Shown in pieces: positions 37,169-47,202 of a stretch of 64,000 nucleotides of DNA; position 1 is the stretch's first letter; every line of letters begins with the position of its first letter. A program made the translations under genes and the position numbers. Location of the stretch: assembly GCF_009720625.1 (NCBI RefSeq), contig NZ_CP046266.1:4287501-4351500 (forward strand). The letters run 5' to 3'. The stretch comes from Metabacillus sediminilitoris. GTDB lineage: Bacteria > Bacillota > Bacilli > Bacillales > Bacillaceae. A model generated the notes under the pieces. The model worked only from the letters and a program-made list of their open reading frames with translations. It was not told where the DNA came from and made no database searches.

Positions 37169-38941
37169 TCAATAACCCTCATGATATTTTTTATTTAATT
37201 TCACAACAAAGGTCGTCCCTTTACCAATCTCACTAGATACACTTATTTGCCCCTTATGGGCTTCAACTAAGTGTTTTACGATCGCCAATCCTAAGCCTGT
37301 TCCACCAGAGTTTCGACTTCTTGCACGGTCGACTCGATAAAAACGTTCAAATATTCTCGGAATTTCTTCTTTCTTCATGCCAATACCTGTATCAGACACA
37401 ATGACATGCACTTGTTCTTTGTGTTTTTCTACTTTAACTTGTACAAATCCACCCTTTGGAGTATAAGTTAAAGCATTATTAATTAAATTAATAAAAATTT
37501 GCTTGAGTCGATAAAAATCTCCTTCAATAAATACCAAGCCTTCAGGAAGAGAAATCCTTAATTCCACTTCTTTTTCTTTTGATTTACTTTGAAGGATTAT
37601 ATTTATATCTTCTAATAGTTCTTTTACATCACATGATTGGATCGATAATTGATACCCTTGTTGTTCAATTTTCGATAAATCTAATAGATCTTGAATAAGC
37701 GATTGTAATCGATCACTTTCCTTTAGAATAATCGTTAAAAAATATTCTGCCGTTTGTCTATCACTAAGAGCACCATCTAAGAGAGTTTCACTAAATCCCT
37801 TTATCGAAGTAATAGGAGTTTTTAACTCATGTGATACATTTGCTACAAAATCTTTTCTGACTTGCTCTAGCTTTTTCAATTCAGTAATATCGTGAAAAAC
37901 AAGAACAATACCTTTCCATTCATCATTTGTACCAATAATGGGAGCACCATATACTTCAAAATGTCTACGTTCTATTTTCACAGGAATATGAAGCTGTTTC
38001 CTAACCTTTACCTCTGTCATAAAAATTTCTTCAACAATGTCGATTATCTCTTTATGCATAAATGCATCATAATACAATTGATAAAGAAATTTCGCTGAAT
38101 CAACCTTAAAAAGCTCTTTATATGCCCGATTAACTAAATTGATGTATCCTCTTCCATCAATTAAAATCAAACCGCTTCCCATATTTTCAATTAATGTTTG
38201 AAGTCGATCCTGCTGCATTTCCTGAGCCCTAGTCATATCCTGTAAATTCCTTGCAAGAATATTTATTGATTGACTTAACATACCAGTTTCATCCAAATGA
38301 TCTTCATATGTTCGTGCTTTATAATTTCCCTTTGCAAGTTCCATTGCTACTTTAGTAGCAGATTCAATTGGACGCGTATATTGAGCGATAATTCTAATAC
38401 CCAATAATAAGATAATAATAAATGCTAATCCTAAACAAATGATGAGTATACCCCACATTTGCAGATTAGCCTTATCCAATTCAGCAATTGATGTATTAAT
38501 TAAAATAAGACCTTTATAAGTTTCACCTTCCATGATTGGAAGCCCAAAATAAGCTAGTTTATCTTTTTGATCTGGATAAAAATGACCTTCTTCTTTGTTC
38601 TTCATTATCGGAAGGACGTTTTCATACATATGTGTATGATTATGACTCTTGTCTTCCAATTTACCAGAATCATGAATAATCTTATCATTTTCATCTAAAA
38701 TCGTAATATGTGACTGATATGCATTACTTATATCGAAGACAAGACTTGATTCTTCTGAAGTGTTGAACCTTTTGTCTACAAAGAACGATTTCGCCAATTT
38801 TGCTTCCTTTTCCATAATTTCCGCAAAGGCATCTATGTAATAGCTATTAAAAATTTGCCCAAGTAGTAACCCTAAACCTACAAGGACTGCTATTAGTAAG
38901 GTTATAAAAGCAAAAAGTAATCTTGAACGAAATCTATTCAT
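37169..38941 (-). CDS. phoR: Phosphate-regulon sensor histidine kinase PhoR
   Basis: 590-residue membrane sensor kinase. Helix 1 (about 9-31), an extracytoplasmic PDC/PAS-like sensor (32-160), helix 2 (about 163-183), HAMP (about 184-236), a cytoplasmic PAS domain (about 250-355), the HisKA dimerisation domain with phosphorylated His371 in FVANVSHELKTPITS, and the ATPase domain with NNALTYTPKGG, VSDTGIGM and GTGLGLAIVKH. The full PhoR architecture of B. subtilis is present. The gene overlaps phoP by eight bases, so the pair is translationally coupled. In B. subtilis the kinase responds to wall teichoic acid intermediates during phosphate limitation. Confidence 0.94.
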   Translation of the reverse strand: MNRFRSRLLFAFITLLIAVLVGLGLLLGQIFNSYYIDAFAEIMEKEAKLAKSFFVDKRFNTSEESSLVFDISNAYQSHITILDENDKIIHDSGKLEDKSHNHTHMYENVLPIMKNKEEGHFYPDQKDKLAYFGLPIMEGETYKGLILINTSIAELDKANLQMWGILIICLGLAFIIILLLGIRIIAQYTRPIESATKVAMELAKGNYKARTYEDHLDETGMLSQSINILARNLQDMTRAQEMQQDRLQTLIENMGSGLILIDGRGYINLVNRAYKELFKVDSAKFLYQLYYDAFMHKEIIDIVEEIFMTEVKVRKQLHIPVKIERRHFEVYGAPIIGTNDEWKGIVLVFHDITELKKLEQVRKDFVANVSHELKTPITSIKGFSETLLDGALSDRQTAEYFLTIILKESDRLQSLIQDLLDLSKIEQQGYQLSIQSCDVKELLEDINIILQSKSKEKEVELRISLPEGLVFIEGDFYRLKQIFINLINNALTYTPKGGFVQVKVEKHKEQVHVIVSDTGIGMKKEEIPRIFERFYRVDRARSRNSGGTGLGLAIVKHLVEAHKGQISVSSEIGKGTTFVVKLNKKYHEGY

Positions 38942-39653
38942 TCATCTTTGGCTCCTCAAGCTTATAACCTAATCCTCTAATTGTTTTAATATAAAGCGGT
39001 TTTTTTGTATTTCGTTCAATTTTTTCACGCAAATGACTAATATGAACATCGACTATTCTTGTATCTCCTGCAAAGTCATAATTCCAAACAGCACTCAAAA
39101 GTTGGTCACGAGTAAGGACTCGTCCTTTATGTTTAGATAAATAAACAAGTAATTCAAATTCTTTTGGAGTCAAATCTAAACGTTCCTTGCCATAATACGC
39201 TTCGTAATGTTCAGGAAGTACTTTCAAATCACCAATCATCACCTGTTCTGATTCTTCCGTCTCTTTAACATCAGCTTCAACATGTGACTGTGATCTCCTT
39301 AAAATCGCTTTAATCCTAGCAACTACCTCTCTAGGACTAAATGGCTTTGTCATATAATCATCGGCACCAAGTTCAAGACCTAACACTTTGTCAAATTCAT
39401 CATCTTTAGCTGTTAGCATTAAGATTGGAACCATTATCTTTCTTTGGCGGAGCTGTTTACATACCTCAATACCATCCATTTTTGGTAACATTAGATCCAA
39501 CACAAGTAAATCTGGTTCTTCCTGAATACAAATGCGAAGTCCTTCTTCACCATCCAAAGCTGTTATAACTTTAAAACCTGCTTGTTCTAAGTTATACTGA
39601 AGCAGCGTTGAAATCGATTGCTCGTCATCTACTACTAAAATCTTCTTACTCAT
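38934..39653 (-). CDS. phoP: Phosphate-regulon response regulator PhoP
   Basis: 239-residue OmpR-family response regulator. The receiver (1-120) has Asp10/Asp11, phosphoacceptor Asp53 in LLVLDLMLPKMDG, Thr in LMLTAKD and the switch Lys. The winged-helix domain (about 140-235) shows LTPKEFELLVYLSKHKGRVLTRDQLL and RIVDVHISHLREKIE. Promoter: a minus-strand TATAAT at 39746-39751 is a likely -10 box, giving a leader of about 85 bases; I see no clear set of TTAACA-type PhoP boxes. GGAGG precedes the ATG. Confidence 0.95.
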   Translation of the reverse strand: MSKKILVVDDEQSISTLLQYNLEQAGFKVITALDGEEGLRICIQEEPDLLVLDLMLPKMDGIEVCKQLRQRKIMVPILMLTAKDDEFDKVLGLELGADDYMTKPFSPREVVARIKAILRRSQSHVEADVKETEESEQVMIGDLKVLPEHYEAYYGKERLDLTPKEFELLVYLSKHKGRVLTRDQLLSAVWNYDFAGDTRIVDVHISHLREKIERNTKKPLYIKTIRGLGYKLEEPKMNE

Positions 39654-39864
39654 ATAATGCCTCCAAGGATTGTATTTCCCCTCAATTGAACCAATCTCTC
39701 TATCATTTCTATAAATAGGAGTAAATTTCTCACTACTCCCATCATATTATATCCTATTCTAACGAATATTTAAGATATGCGGCAACCTTTTCATCGAAAA
39801 ACTTAGCAGCAACCTCTAACAAATGATAGAAATCTATTATTTAAAATACCATACAACTTAGTAA

Positions 39865-39896
39865 ATAAAAAAACTGGCTCATTTTGAGTCAGTTTT
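39865..39896 (-). terminator. Terminator of the hot-dog gene
   Basis: Minus-strand AAAACTGACTCA, AAA loop, TGAGCCAGTTTTTTT, about 35 bases after the stop codon. Confidence 0.85.
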
Positions 39897-39931
39897 CATT
39901 AGTTCTTCCATTTAAAAGTGCTATACGTTCA

Positions 39932-40411
39932 TTAAAAATTTTCTAATGCATTGCCTTCGATTGGTGATAATTTACAGGGCGGACATACTGTGATTTTACC
40001 TTCTAAAATGACTTCTTCATTTGCATTTACTGCATGAACATCAATCATAATTTTATTTTCTGAGATAAATATTTCACTAACTTCAAATAGGAATTGGACG
40101 ATACTATAATGATATAGCGGCTTAAGGAATGTTAGGTCTTGTTTCACAATGTGACTTCCAGGACCAGGTAAATATTTTGAAACAGCAGAAGTAATTATTC
40201 CAGTGAGCATTAAGCTTGGAACCAGTGGCTTTTCGTATGGAGTTTGCGATGCATAATCATGTTGAATGTAAAGTGGATTAGCGTCATTTGTTAAGCCAAG
40301 ATAGAGCAAGAGATCCTTGTCCTCTATTTTTTCTGTTAAAGTTAGTTTTTCTCCAATTGTCATTTCTTCAATATTTCTACCAAGTTTTCGCTTTTTACCA
40401 AGTAGCATCAT
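39932..40411 (-). CDS. MaoC-like hot-dog-fold protein
   Basis: 159 residues with the MaoC-dehydratase pattern: FxLTxx start, LYLGLTNDANPLYIQHDYA (the conserved D-x-N-P-x-H region reads DANPLYIQHD), a hydrophobic helix VPSLMLTGIITSAVSKYLPGPGSHIV and ITVCPP at the end. Members hydrate enoyl-thioesters or bind acyl groups; the substrate is not known here. The catalytic Asp and His are both in the expected spacing. The start is ATGATG at about 40406-40411 after AAAGGTGG. It lies between mdh and phoP; from memory several Bacillus species have this gene there. Confidence 0.8.
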   Translation of the reverse strand: MMLLGKKRKLGRNIEEMTIGEKLTLTEKIEDKDLLLYLGLTNDANPLYIQHDYASQTPYEKPLVPSLMLTGIITSAVSKYLPGPGSHIVKQDLTFLKPLYHYSIVQFLFEVSEIFISENKIMIDVHAVNANEEVILEGKITVCPPCKLSPIEGNALENF

Positions 40412-40564
40412 TGGCACCACCTTTATTCATTTGAAGAACACTTCTTAAATAATGAAAAGCTGCAAGCGTCTTAATTAGCCTCGGTCAATTAAGAAGAATA
40501 TATGTATAAGCTTTAATTCTATATACCTAATAAAGATATAATTTATCGAATTGATAAATAGGAT

Positions 40565-40602
40565 AAAAAAGAAAATTGAGGATTCCCCTCAACTTTCTTT
40601 TC
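40565..40602 (-). terminator. Terminator of mdh
   Basis: Minus-strand AAAGTTGAGG, GGAAT loop, CCTCAATTTTCTTTTTT, about 35 bases after mdh. Confidence 0.85.
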
Positions 40603-40635
40603 ATTTTACACTATTAATTTCGTCCATACCAATTC

Positions 40636-41574
40636 TTAAGATAATACTTTCATGACATTTTTAACAGAATCAGCAGATTTTTGCAGTGCTACTTTTTCGT
40701 CTTCTGTTAATTCAAGCTCAATAATACGCTCTAATCCATTTCCTCCGATAACAGTTGGAACTCCTAAATAAATTCCGCTAAATCCATATTCACCTTCTAA
40801 ATAAACGATCGTTGGGAGCACACGACGTTGATCCTTTAAGATGGCTTCAGTCATTTCTACTAAAGAAGCTGCTGGTGCATAATATGCACTTCCGTTTCCA
40901 AGTAAGTTAACGATTTCTCCGCCACCTTTACGTGTTCTTTCAACAATAGCATCTAAACGGTCTTTTGGAATTAACGTTTCTAAAGGAATACCGCCAGCAT
41001 AAGAATAACGTACTAGTGGTACCATATCATCACCATGTCCACCTAATACAAATCCTGTAACATCCTTAACTGAAAGATTAAGTTCTTGTGCAACAAATGT
41101 ACGGAAACGAGCTGTATCAAGAACACCTGATTGCCCAATTACACGATGTTTAGGGAAACCAGACTCTTTGAAAACAGTATATGTCATTGCATCAACTGGA
41201 TTTGTTAAAACAATGATTGTACACTCAGGAGAATATTTAACAACTTCTTGAGTAACACTTTTCATAATGCCAGCATTCGTTGATACAAGATCATCACGAC
41301 TCATTCCAGGCTTTCTCGCAATACCTGCAGTAATGACAACGATATCTGAATTTGCAGTATCTTCATAATTTGAAGTTCCTGTAATGTTTGCATCAAAGCC
41401 TTGAACAGGACTTGCTTCTAACATATCTAAAGCTTTACCTTTAGTGGGATTTTCCATTTGAGGAATATCTACTAAAACAACATCTGCAAGTTCTTTTTGA
41501 GCTAATAGAAAAGCTGTAGTAGCTCCAGTAAAACCACTGCCGATAACAGAAACCTTTTTACGTTTAATTGCCAT
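40636..41574 (-). CDS. mdh: Malate dehydrogenase
   Basis: 312-residue NAD-dependent, lactate-dehydrogenase-like malate dehydrogenase of the TCA cycle. The Rossmann loop reads [12 protein letters not shown], substrate arginines lie in [11 protein letters not shown], the catalytic His in [16 protein letters not shown], with NPVDAMTY between them. The gene order citZ-icd-mdh is that of B. subtilis; there is a 147-base gap to icd with no terminator that I see, so cotranscription is likely. GGGG lies nine bases before the ATG. Confidence 0.97.
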   Translation of the reverse strand: MAIKRKKVSVIGSGFTGATTAFLLAQKELADVVLVDIPQMENPTKGKALDMLEASPVQGFDANITGTSNYEDTANSDIVVITAGIARKPGMSRDDLVSTNAGIMKSVTQEVVKYSPECTIIVLTNPVDAMTYTVFKESGFPKHRVIGQSGVLDTARFRTFVAQELNLSVKDVTGFVLGGHGDDMVPLVRYSYAGGIPLETLIPKDRLDAIVERTRKGGGEIVNLLGNGSAYYAPAASLVEMTEAILKDQRRVLPTIVYLEGEYGFSGIYLGVPTVIGGNGLERIIELELTEDEKVALQKSADSVKNVMKVLS

Positions 41575-41721
41575 TTTAAAACATCCCCTTATTATGTATA
41601 GGTTATCATTAAGGGACAGCTAATTAAGTTTTTTCAGTTTAAACCGAAGCTACCAAACTAACTGTCCCAACATTTCAACACAATTTACATAAAATAATAG
41701 ACAAATTTAAAAGTTTTCTGA

Positions 41722-42993
41722 TTAATCCATATTTTTAATAAGCTCATCACCGAATTCAGAGCATTTTACTTCTGTAGCACCATCCATTAATCGTGCAAAA
41801 TCATATGTTACAACTTTTGATGCAATCGTTTTTTCGATTGAATTCATGACTAATTGTGCTGCTTCAGTCCAGCCTAAATGTTCAAGCATTAGCACACCAG
41901 ATAGAATAACTGAAGATGGATTTACTTTATCAAGACCAGCATATTTTGGAGCTGTTCCATGTGTAGCTTCAAAGATAGCATGTCCTGTTTCATAGTTAAT
42001 GTTCGCTCCTGGAGCAATACCGATACCACCTACCTGTGCAGCTAGTGCATCTGAAATATAATCTCCATTTAAATTCATTGTTGCAACAACATCAAACTCA
42101 CGTGGACGAGTTAAGATTTGTTGTAAGAAGATATCTGCAATCGAATCTTTAATTATAATTTTACCAGCAGCTTCAGCATCTGCTTGTGCTTTGTTTGCAG
42201 CTTCTTTACCTTCTTTTTCAACTAGGCGATCATATTGTGCCCAAGTAAATACTTTGTCACCGAATTCTTTTTCAGCAAGTTCATAACCCCAGTTTTTGAA
42301 CGCACCTTCAGTGAATTTCATGATATTACCTTTGTGAACAAGTGTTACAGACTTACGGCCATGTTCAATCGCATAATTGATCGCAGCTCTTACAAGACGG
42401 CTTGTTCCTTCTTCAGAAACTGGTTTGATACCAATACCAGATGTTTCTGGGAAACGGATTTTATTAACACCTAATTCATTTTTCAAAAAGTTAATTAGCT
42501 TTTCAACTTCTGCAGAACCTTTAGCATATTCAATTCCCGCATAGATGTCTTCAGTATTTTCACGGAAGATAACCATATCTGTATCTTCTGGACGTTTTAC
42601 AGGTGAAGGTACACCTTGGAAGTAGCGTACTGGACGTAAGCAAGTAAATAAATCTAATTCTTGACGCAGCGCTACGTTTAGAGAACGAATTCCTCCACCA
42701 ATCGGTGTCGTTAAAGGTCCTTTAATAGCGATTAAATATTCACGGATTACTTCAAGAGTTTCATTCGGTAACCACTCACCAGTTTGGTTGAATGCTTTTT
42801 CACCTGCTAATACTTCTTTCCAAACGATCTCTTTTTCACCATTGTAAGCTTTTTGAACAGCTGCTTCTAGAACACGGGATGCAGATGCCCAAATATCTGG
42901 ACCAATTCCATCCCCTTCAATAAATGGGATAATTGGATTGTTTGGTACGTTTAATACTCCATTAGTTACTTGAATTTTTTCACCTTGTGTCAA
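41722..42993 (-). CDS. icd: NADP-dependent isocitrate dehydrogenase
   Basis: 423-residue enzyme oxidising isocitrate to 2-oxoglutarate. [14 protein letters not shown] at the start, substrate serine in [39 protein letters not shown], the catalytic [11 protein letters not shown] (Lys) and the nucleotide pocket [18 protein letters not shown], whose Lys-x-Ala and Tyr pattern suits NADP. The start is TTG at 42991-42993 with GGGAGG upstream. Middle gene of citZ-icd-mdh. Confidence 0.96.
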   Translation of the reverse strand: MTQGEKIQVTNGVLNVPNNPIIPFIEGDGIGPDIWASASRVLEAAVQKAYNGEKEIVWKEVLAGEKAFNQTGEWLPNETLEVIREYLIAIKGPLTTPIGGGIRSLNVALRQELDLFTCLRPVRYFQGVPSPVKRPEDTDMVIFRENTEDIYAGIEYAKGSAEVEKLINFLKNELGVNKIRFPETSGIGIKPVSEEGTSRLVRAAINYAIEHGRKSVTLVHKGNIMKFTEGAFKNWGYELAEKEFGDKVFTWAQYDRLVEKEGKEAANKAQADAEAAGKIIIKDSIADIFLQQILTRPREFDVVATMNLNGDYISDALAAQVGGIGIAPGANINYETGHAIFEATHGTAPKYAGLDKVNPSSVILSGVLMLEHLGWTEAAQLVMNSIEKTIASKVVTYDFARLMDGATEVKCSEFGDELIKNMD

Positions 42994-43306
42994 AAAAATT
43001 ACCTCCCAGATTATGTATGATCTTTTTTAAATTCATAAAAGATAGATTCTTACACTACTCATTATAGTAGTATTTAAATGATTTTGCAGACAATTTCATG
43101 CATTTTTCCCAAATTAATGTAAGATATCGATCTCATACAACTATCCTCCCAAATGAACTGGGAGGAATACATGAACGAGACTTCAATCAGCAGGGTATGC
43201 TTTATCCCTGCTGATTGTTTGCTAGAATCATCAGGCTTATAGTTCCGTTCCTCTGCATGATAATCGATGACACTAACTTTGTAAATGCCATTTGTACATG
43301 TAGAAA
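42994..43306. other. citZ-icd intergenic region with two hairpins
   Basis: Two strong inverted repeats lie here: TCCTCCC/GGGAGGA (43144-43166) and AATCAGCAGGG/CCCTGCTGATT (43185-43216). Neither is followed by a good T run in the minus direction, so they may be weak attenuators or RNA-processing/stability elements that set icd-mdh output relative to citZ. No gene is present. Confidence 0.65.
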
Positions 43307-44425
43307 TTAGTTACGTTGCTCTAACGGTATATACGTCTGCATGTCAGGTCCGATGTATTCTGCACGAGGACGGATTAATCGGTTGTTCTCATATTGCTCT
43401 AAAATATGAGCAAGCCAACCTGATACACGGCTTACCGCAAAAATTGGCGTGAATAAGTCGTGATCAATTCCTAAACTATGATAAACAGATGCAGAATAGA
43501 AATCAACGTTTGGTGGTAATGGCTTTTGAGATGTTACGATCTCTTCAACTTTTAAAGAGATTTCATACCATTTTGGTTCCCCAGTTAATTTCGTTAGCTT
43601 TTCAGACATTTTCTTTAAGTGTTTTGCCCTTGGATCTCCTTGGCGATATACACGGTGTCCGAATCCCATAATCTTTTCTTTATTATTTAATTTTTCATAA
43701 ATATAGCTTTCGGCATTTTTCACTTCGCCAATTTCAGATAACATCTTCATAACTGCTTCATTTGCACCGCCATGTAAAGGACCTTTTAAGGCACCAATCG
43801 CTGCAGTAACACCAGAATAAACGTCTGATAGTGTAGCTACACAAACACGGGCTGTAAATGTTGATGCATTTAATTCATGGTCAGCATGTAATACTAGTGC
43901 TTTATTAATCGCTTCAACTGCTATATCATCTGGTTCTTGACCAGTAAGAGTATAAAGGAAGTTAGCAGCCATAGATAGGTCAGTTCTTGGTTCGACTGGC
44001 TCCAATCCTTTACGAATACGCGCAAATGTAGATACTACAATTGGAAGTTGTGCTTGAAGGCGGATCGCTTTTCTATAGTTTGCTTCTGATTCCATCACAT
44101 CTGCTTCTTCATCAAATAAGCCAAGTAATGATACAGCTGTACGTAGAGCTGCCATTGGGTGCACATTGTTGATAGGATATGTTTTGAAGTGATCAATGAC
44201 TTGCTGTGGGATTTTTGCATTATCCGCAAGTTGTTTCTTAATTTCAGTAAGTTGTTGTTTATTCGGTAGCTTTCGGTGCCATAGTAGATATACCACTTCT
44301 TCAAAGCTAGCATTTTCTGCTAAGTCATCAATATTAAAGCCCGCATAAGTTAAAGTGTCATTAATTATGGAACTTACAGATGAAGTAGTTGCTACGATTC
44401 CTTCCAGACCTCTTGTTGCTGTCAT
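43307..44425 (-). CDS. citZ: Citrate synthase
   Basis: 372-residue citrate synthase condensing oxaloacetate and acetyl-CoA. Catalytic triad regions are visible: HADHELNASTF and PLHGGANEAVMKML (His), GFGHRVYRQGDPRAKHL (His, Arg) and NVDFYSASVYHSLGI (Asp). AAGGAGAGG precedes the ATG. It is the first gene of the citZ-icd-mdh unit and has a long leader with a cre site. Confidence 0.97.
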   Translation of the reverse strand: MTATRGLEGIVATTSSVSSIINDTLTYAGFNIDDLAENASFEEVVYLLWHRKLPNKQQLTEIKKQLADNAKIPQQVIDHFKTYPINNVHPMAALRTAVSLLGLFDEEADVMESEANYRKAIRLQAQLPIVVSTFARIRKGLEPVEPRTDLSMAANFLYTLTGQEPDDIAVEAINKALVLHADHELNASTFTARVCVATLSDVYSGVTAAIGALKGPLHGGANEAVMKMLSEIGEVKNAESYIYEKLNNKEKIMGFGHRVYRQGDPRAKHLKKMSEKLTKLTGEPKWYEISLKVEEIVTSQKPLPPNVDFYSASVYHSLGIDHDLFTPIFAVSRVSGWLAHILEQYENNRLIRPRAEYIGPDMQTYIPLEQRN

Positions 44426-44735
44426 AAAAAATCCTCTCCTTTACCTTTTAATCCCCAATAGATTCATCCTAAAAGTTTAAAAGATTTAACAATAGAAAAA
44501 ACATTGTCATCACAATATTTCTCATATTTAAATATGTAAGAAAGATATCTACACAAAATATATTTTTCTTATAGGTATCAAATAAAATTAAATCTTTTTT
44601 ACTTTTAGACGATTGAGCGCTTGCTCACATGCAAGCAGAAAAAAGAAAATGCTTACATTTTTAATTTACAGAAAAATCACAATAAACTAAATACCTGTGT
44701 GGCTTATTTAGAATGCAAGCTATTTTAATGAACCT
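44426..44735 (-). promoter_or_regulatory. Long citZ leader
   Basis: From the predicted start of transcription near 44735 to the ATG there are about 310 untranslated bases without an ORF. It contains a cre-like site, an overlapping pair of stem-loops around 44615-44636 (TGAGC/GCTCA and GCTTGC/GCAAGC) and a run of T-rich sequence. Nothing else recognised. Confidence 0.55.
44644..44657 (-). promoter_or_regulatory. cre (CcpA) site in the citZ leader
   Basis: Minus-strand TGTAAGCATTTTCT, two mismatches from TGWNANCGNTNWCA. From memory this is the same sequence as the B. subtilis citZ cre, which also lies in the transcribed leader. It sits about 80 bases after the predicted start of transcription, suited to a road-block form of glucose repression. 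Confidence 0.75.
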
Positions 44736-44741
44736 GACTCT

Positions 44742-44770
44742 ATTATATACAATTTTTTCACTTTTGTGAA
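44742..44770 (-). promoter_or_regulatory. Promoter of citZ
   Basis: Minus-strand TTCACA (44765-44770), 17-base spacer, TATAAT (44742-44747). Confidence 0.7.
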
Positions 44771-44949
44771 TTAAAACAATCAATCAATTAAATATTTGTT
44801 AGAAAAATGTATTTTTAAGAGTTTAACCACTATTTACTACTTTCATAAAATGGGTATACATTAAAATTATTATATTAGTGTAAATTTTTTTATGATTTCA
44901 TTATGTACATTTACATGATAGTAATTGAATATACTTACAGAAAAATGTT
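44771..44949. other. ytwI-citZ spacer
   Basis: Very AT-rich 180 bases upstream of the citZ promoter. A CcpC-type ATAA-N7-TTAT dyad could be here but I could not identify one with confidence. No gene. Confidence 0.35.
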
Positions 44950-45414
44950 TTATGAACTAAACAGCTTAACAATTTGCATGGCAATATATGCTATTCCAGC
45001 ACCTATTAAGGGACCAACCGCAACTCCGTTAAATAATGCGACAGCAAGAATTGTCCCGAATACAAGTGCTGTAGTGATATGAGGATCTTCAGTCAATAAT
45101 GTTAAGCCATTTTTCGCAATTAATGCAACTGCAATACCTGCCCCTAAAGCAATCCATGCATATGCTGATTTTACCGCTTCTAATAGTTGTTTAAATCCTA
45201 TATCCCCTGTTGCAATTGGTACGAGTACGGCTATCGTTATAATTGTAACGCCCCAGTTAATTCCTTTAGATCCAATGGTTGGCATTAATTTTGATTCCAA
45301 TCCAATTAATTTAATAATCATTAAACATGATACCGCAATAATTAATGATTGGTTTTTCGCCAGTACCCCTATCGCTAATAAAATATATAAAAATAACATT
45401 GGTTGACTAAACAT
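44950..45414 (-). CDS. ytwI: DUF441 membrane protein YtwI
   Basis: 154-residue membrane protein with about four to five helices (LFLYILLAIGVLAKN, IIAVSCLMIIKLIGL, GVTIITIAVLVPIATGDIG, WIALGAGIAVALIAKNGL, GPLIGAGIAYIAMQIV). The GVAVGPLIGAGI motif is typical of DUF441. Function unknown. The start is ATG at 45412-45414, with GGGGG about ten bases upstream; the length matches B. subtilis YtwI (154). It is divergent from ytvI, as in B. subtilis. Confidence 0.88.
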   Translation of the reverse strand: MFSQPMLFLYILLAIGVLAKNQSLIIAVSCLMIIKLIGLESKLMPTIGSKGINWGVTIITIAVLVPIATGDIGFKQLLEAVKSAYAWIALGAGIAVALIAKNGLTLLTEDPHITTALVFGTILAVALFNGVAVGPLIGAGIAYIAMQIVKLFSS

Positions 45415-45660
45415 ATTGAATGACCCCCGGCTCCTAAATCTCATTTATCTTAGACTAAATTAGTAAGTTAGTATAAATTCATTTTAGTTTCTTTCATAAA
45501 CAAGTAAATTTTGCAATAGACATGCTATATATGAACAATAGCGCAGGTGTATTGTTCGGCTTCGAGCAACCTGCAGCAAATGTGATAAAGAAACATACAA
45601 ACCGTTAGCTTGTGTAATCATTCTTTATCTATATGACGTCAAACTTGGGAGGAAGATAAA

Positions 45661-46779
45661 TTGAGTTTGCACTATGTATATAGCATGTTACGATTGTTGT
45701 TAATTGTTGGAATTACCTTTTTAGGTGCAATTTCCATTTATTATTTATCAACTTTAACATATCCTTTTATAATTGCGGTATTCATTGCATTAATGATCAA
45801 TCCGTTCGTTCGTTTTCTGGAAAATAAGGGTAGAGTTCCAAGAGGAATTGCTGTCATTCTCTCTATCTTACTCTTAATTTGTATAGTTGTTGGAATTCTT
45901 ATCCTTTTAGTTGCAGAAATTGTTTCCGGGACAACATATTTAGCAAAAGTAGTGCCAGGTCATTTAGAACTATTAGCTGTCTACATTGAAACCTTTTTTA
46001 TGAATAAAATAATGCCGCTTTACAATCAATTAGCATATCTATTTAACAATCTTGAAACAAATCAACAGCAATCCATCATAGGCAATATTCAAAACATTGG
46101 TGAACAGGTCGCCACAAGTGTCGGGAATTTTATAAAAAGCTTTTTAGAGAAGATCCCTGTGATGATTAGCTGGCTCCCAAATGCTGCGACTGTCATTATC
46201 TTTTCATTATTAGCTACATTTTTTATTAGCAAAGATTGGTATAAATTTAAAAACGCTATAATAACAATCTTACCTCAAAAAGCATGGAAAAGTGGTAAAA
46301 CCATTTTTGAAGAGTTAAAAAAAGCATTAATTGGCTTTTTAAAAGCACAAGCAACACTTATTTCAATTACAACCACGATTGTACTGATTGGGTTACTTAT
46401 TCTTGGTGTAGATTATGCAATCACCATTGCACTTTTAATTGGGTTAGTAGATATCTTGCCATATTTAGGAACAGGATTAGTATTTGTCCCATGGATTATC
46501 TATTTAGCTTTTAGCGGCAGTCTCCCACTTGCTATTGGTATTGGAATTTTATATCTTATTGTAATGGTACAACGACAAATAATGGAGCCAAAGATTCTTT
46601 CATCAAGCATTGGTTTAGATCCGCTCGCCACACTCATTTCTCTTTTTATAGGCTATCAGTTGATTGGGTTTTTAGGCCTTATTTTAGGACCTGTTTCATT
46701 AGTTGTTTTAAGAACCTTGCATAATGCAGGTGTGTATGAGGATGTATGGAAGTTCATAATAGGAAAAGGAAAGGAATAA
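45661..46779 (+). CDS. ytvI: AI-2E/PerM-family sporulation membrane protein YtvI
   Basis: 372-residue member of the AI-2E transporter (PerM) family with seven to eight membrane helices: three near the N-terminus (about 10-85), a soluble loop (about 95-165) and a C-terminal bundle with LLIGLVDILPYLGTGLVFVPW and the family PKILSSSIGLDPLATLISLFIGYQL signature. In B. subtilis it is described as a sporulation integral membrane protein. The start is TTG at 45661, eight bases after GGGAGG. It is a single-gene unit. Confidence 0.88.
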   Translation: MSLHYVYSMLRLLLIVGITFLGAISIYYLSTLTYPFIIAVFIALMINPFVRFLENKGRVPRGIAVILSILLLICIVVGILILLVAEIVSGTTYLAKVVPGHLELLAVYIETFFMNKIMPLYNQLAYLFNNLETNQQQSIIGNIQNIGEQVATSVGNFIKSFLEKIPVMISWLPNAATVIIFSLLATFFISKDWYKFKNAIITILPQKAWKSGKTIFEELKKALIGFLKAQATLISITTTIVLIGLLILGVDYAITIALLIGLVDILPYLGTGLVFVPWIIYLAFSGSLPLAIGIGILYLIVMVQRQIMEPKILSSSIGLDPLATLISLFIGYQLIGFLGLILGPVSLVVLRTLHNAGVYEDVWKFIIGKGKE

Positions 46780-46788
46780 TTATTAATG

Positions 46789-46817
46789 AAAGCTGACTTT
46801 ATTATGAAGTCAGCTTT
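46789..46817. terminator. Bidirectional hairpin between ytvI and fxsA
   Basis: AAAGCTGACTT, TATTATG loop, AAGTCAGCTTT between two convergent genes. T runs are short on both strands. Confidence 0.7.
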
Positions 46818-47202
46818 ACCGAATAATCGTAAATTGATTTTTGTCGATCATTTTACGAATGATTTTTAAGAAAAGCGGCTTAATAAAATTACGACTAACT
46901 GGAATTAATAAAAGTATCCCTGCAAGATCTGTGATAAACCCAGGTGATAACAAAAATATACCACCAATTAATATACAAAGTCCATCTACAATAGCCTCTC
47001 CTGGTATAGTTCCATTTTGCATTTGATATTGTGCATTTTTTATCGTCTGTATTCCTTGTTTTTTAGCTAACCAAGCTCCAATAACTCCTGTAAATATAAT
47101 CAAAAGAACTGTCGGAATGACACCGATTGTCCTTCCAGATAGGAGCAATACTCCTATTTCTAATGAAGGTATGACAATAATTAAAAACAATAATAACCTC
47201 AT
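46816..47202 (-). CDS. fxsA: FxsA family membrane protein
   Basis: 128-residue membrane protein with the FxsA pattern: an N-terminal helix (RLLLFLIIVIPSLEIGVLLLSG), GVIPTVLLIIFTGVIGAWLAKKQG, GEAIVDGLCILIGGIFLLSPGFITDLAGILLLIP and a basic tail. E. coli FxsA affects exclusion of phage T7; the role in Bacillus is unknown. It is downstream of pyk, with a terminator between. Confidence 0.88.
   Translation of the reverse strand: MRLLLFLIIVIPSLEIGVLLLSGRTIGVIPTVLLIIFTGVIGAWLAKKQGIQTIKNAQYQMQNGTIPGEAIVDGLCILIGGIFLLSPGFITDLAGILLLIPVSRNFIKPLFLKIIRKMIDKNQFTIIR

Noticed and set aside
44615-44628. TGAGCGCTTGCTCA as a cre site
   Set aside because: It is palindromic but lacks the central CG and A at position 5 of the cre consensus. 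The match at 44644-44657 fits better.
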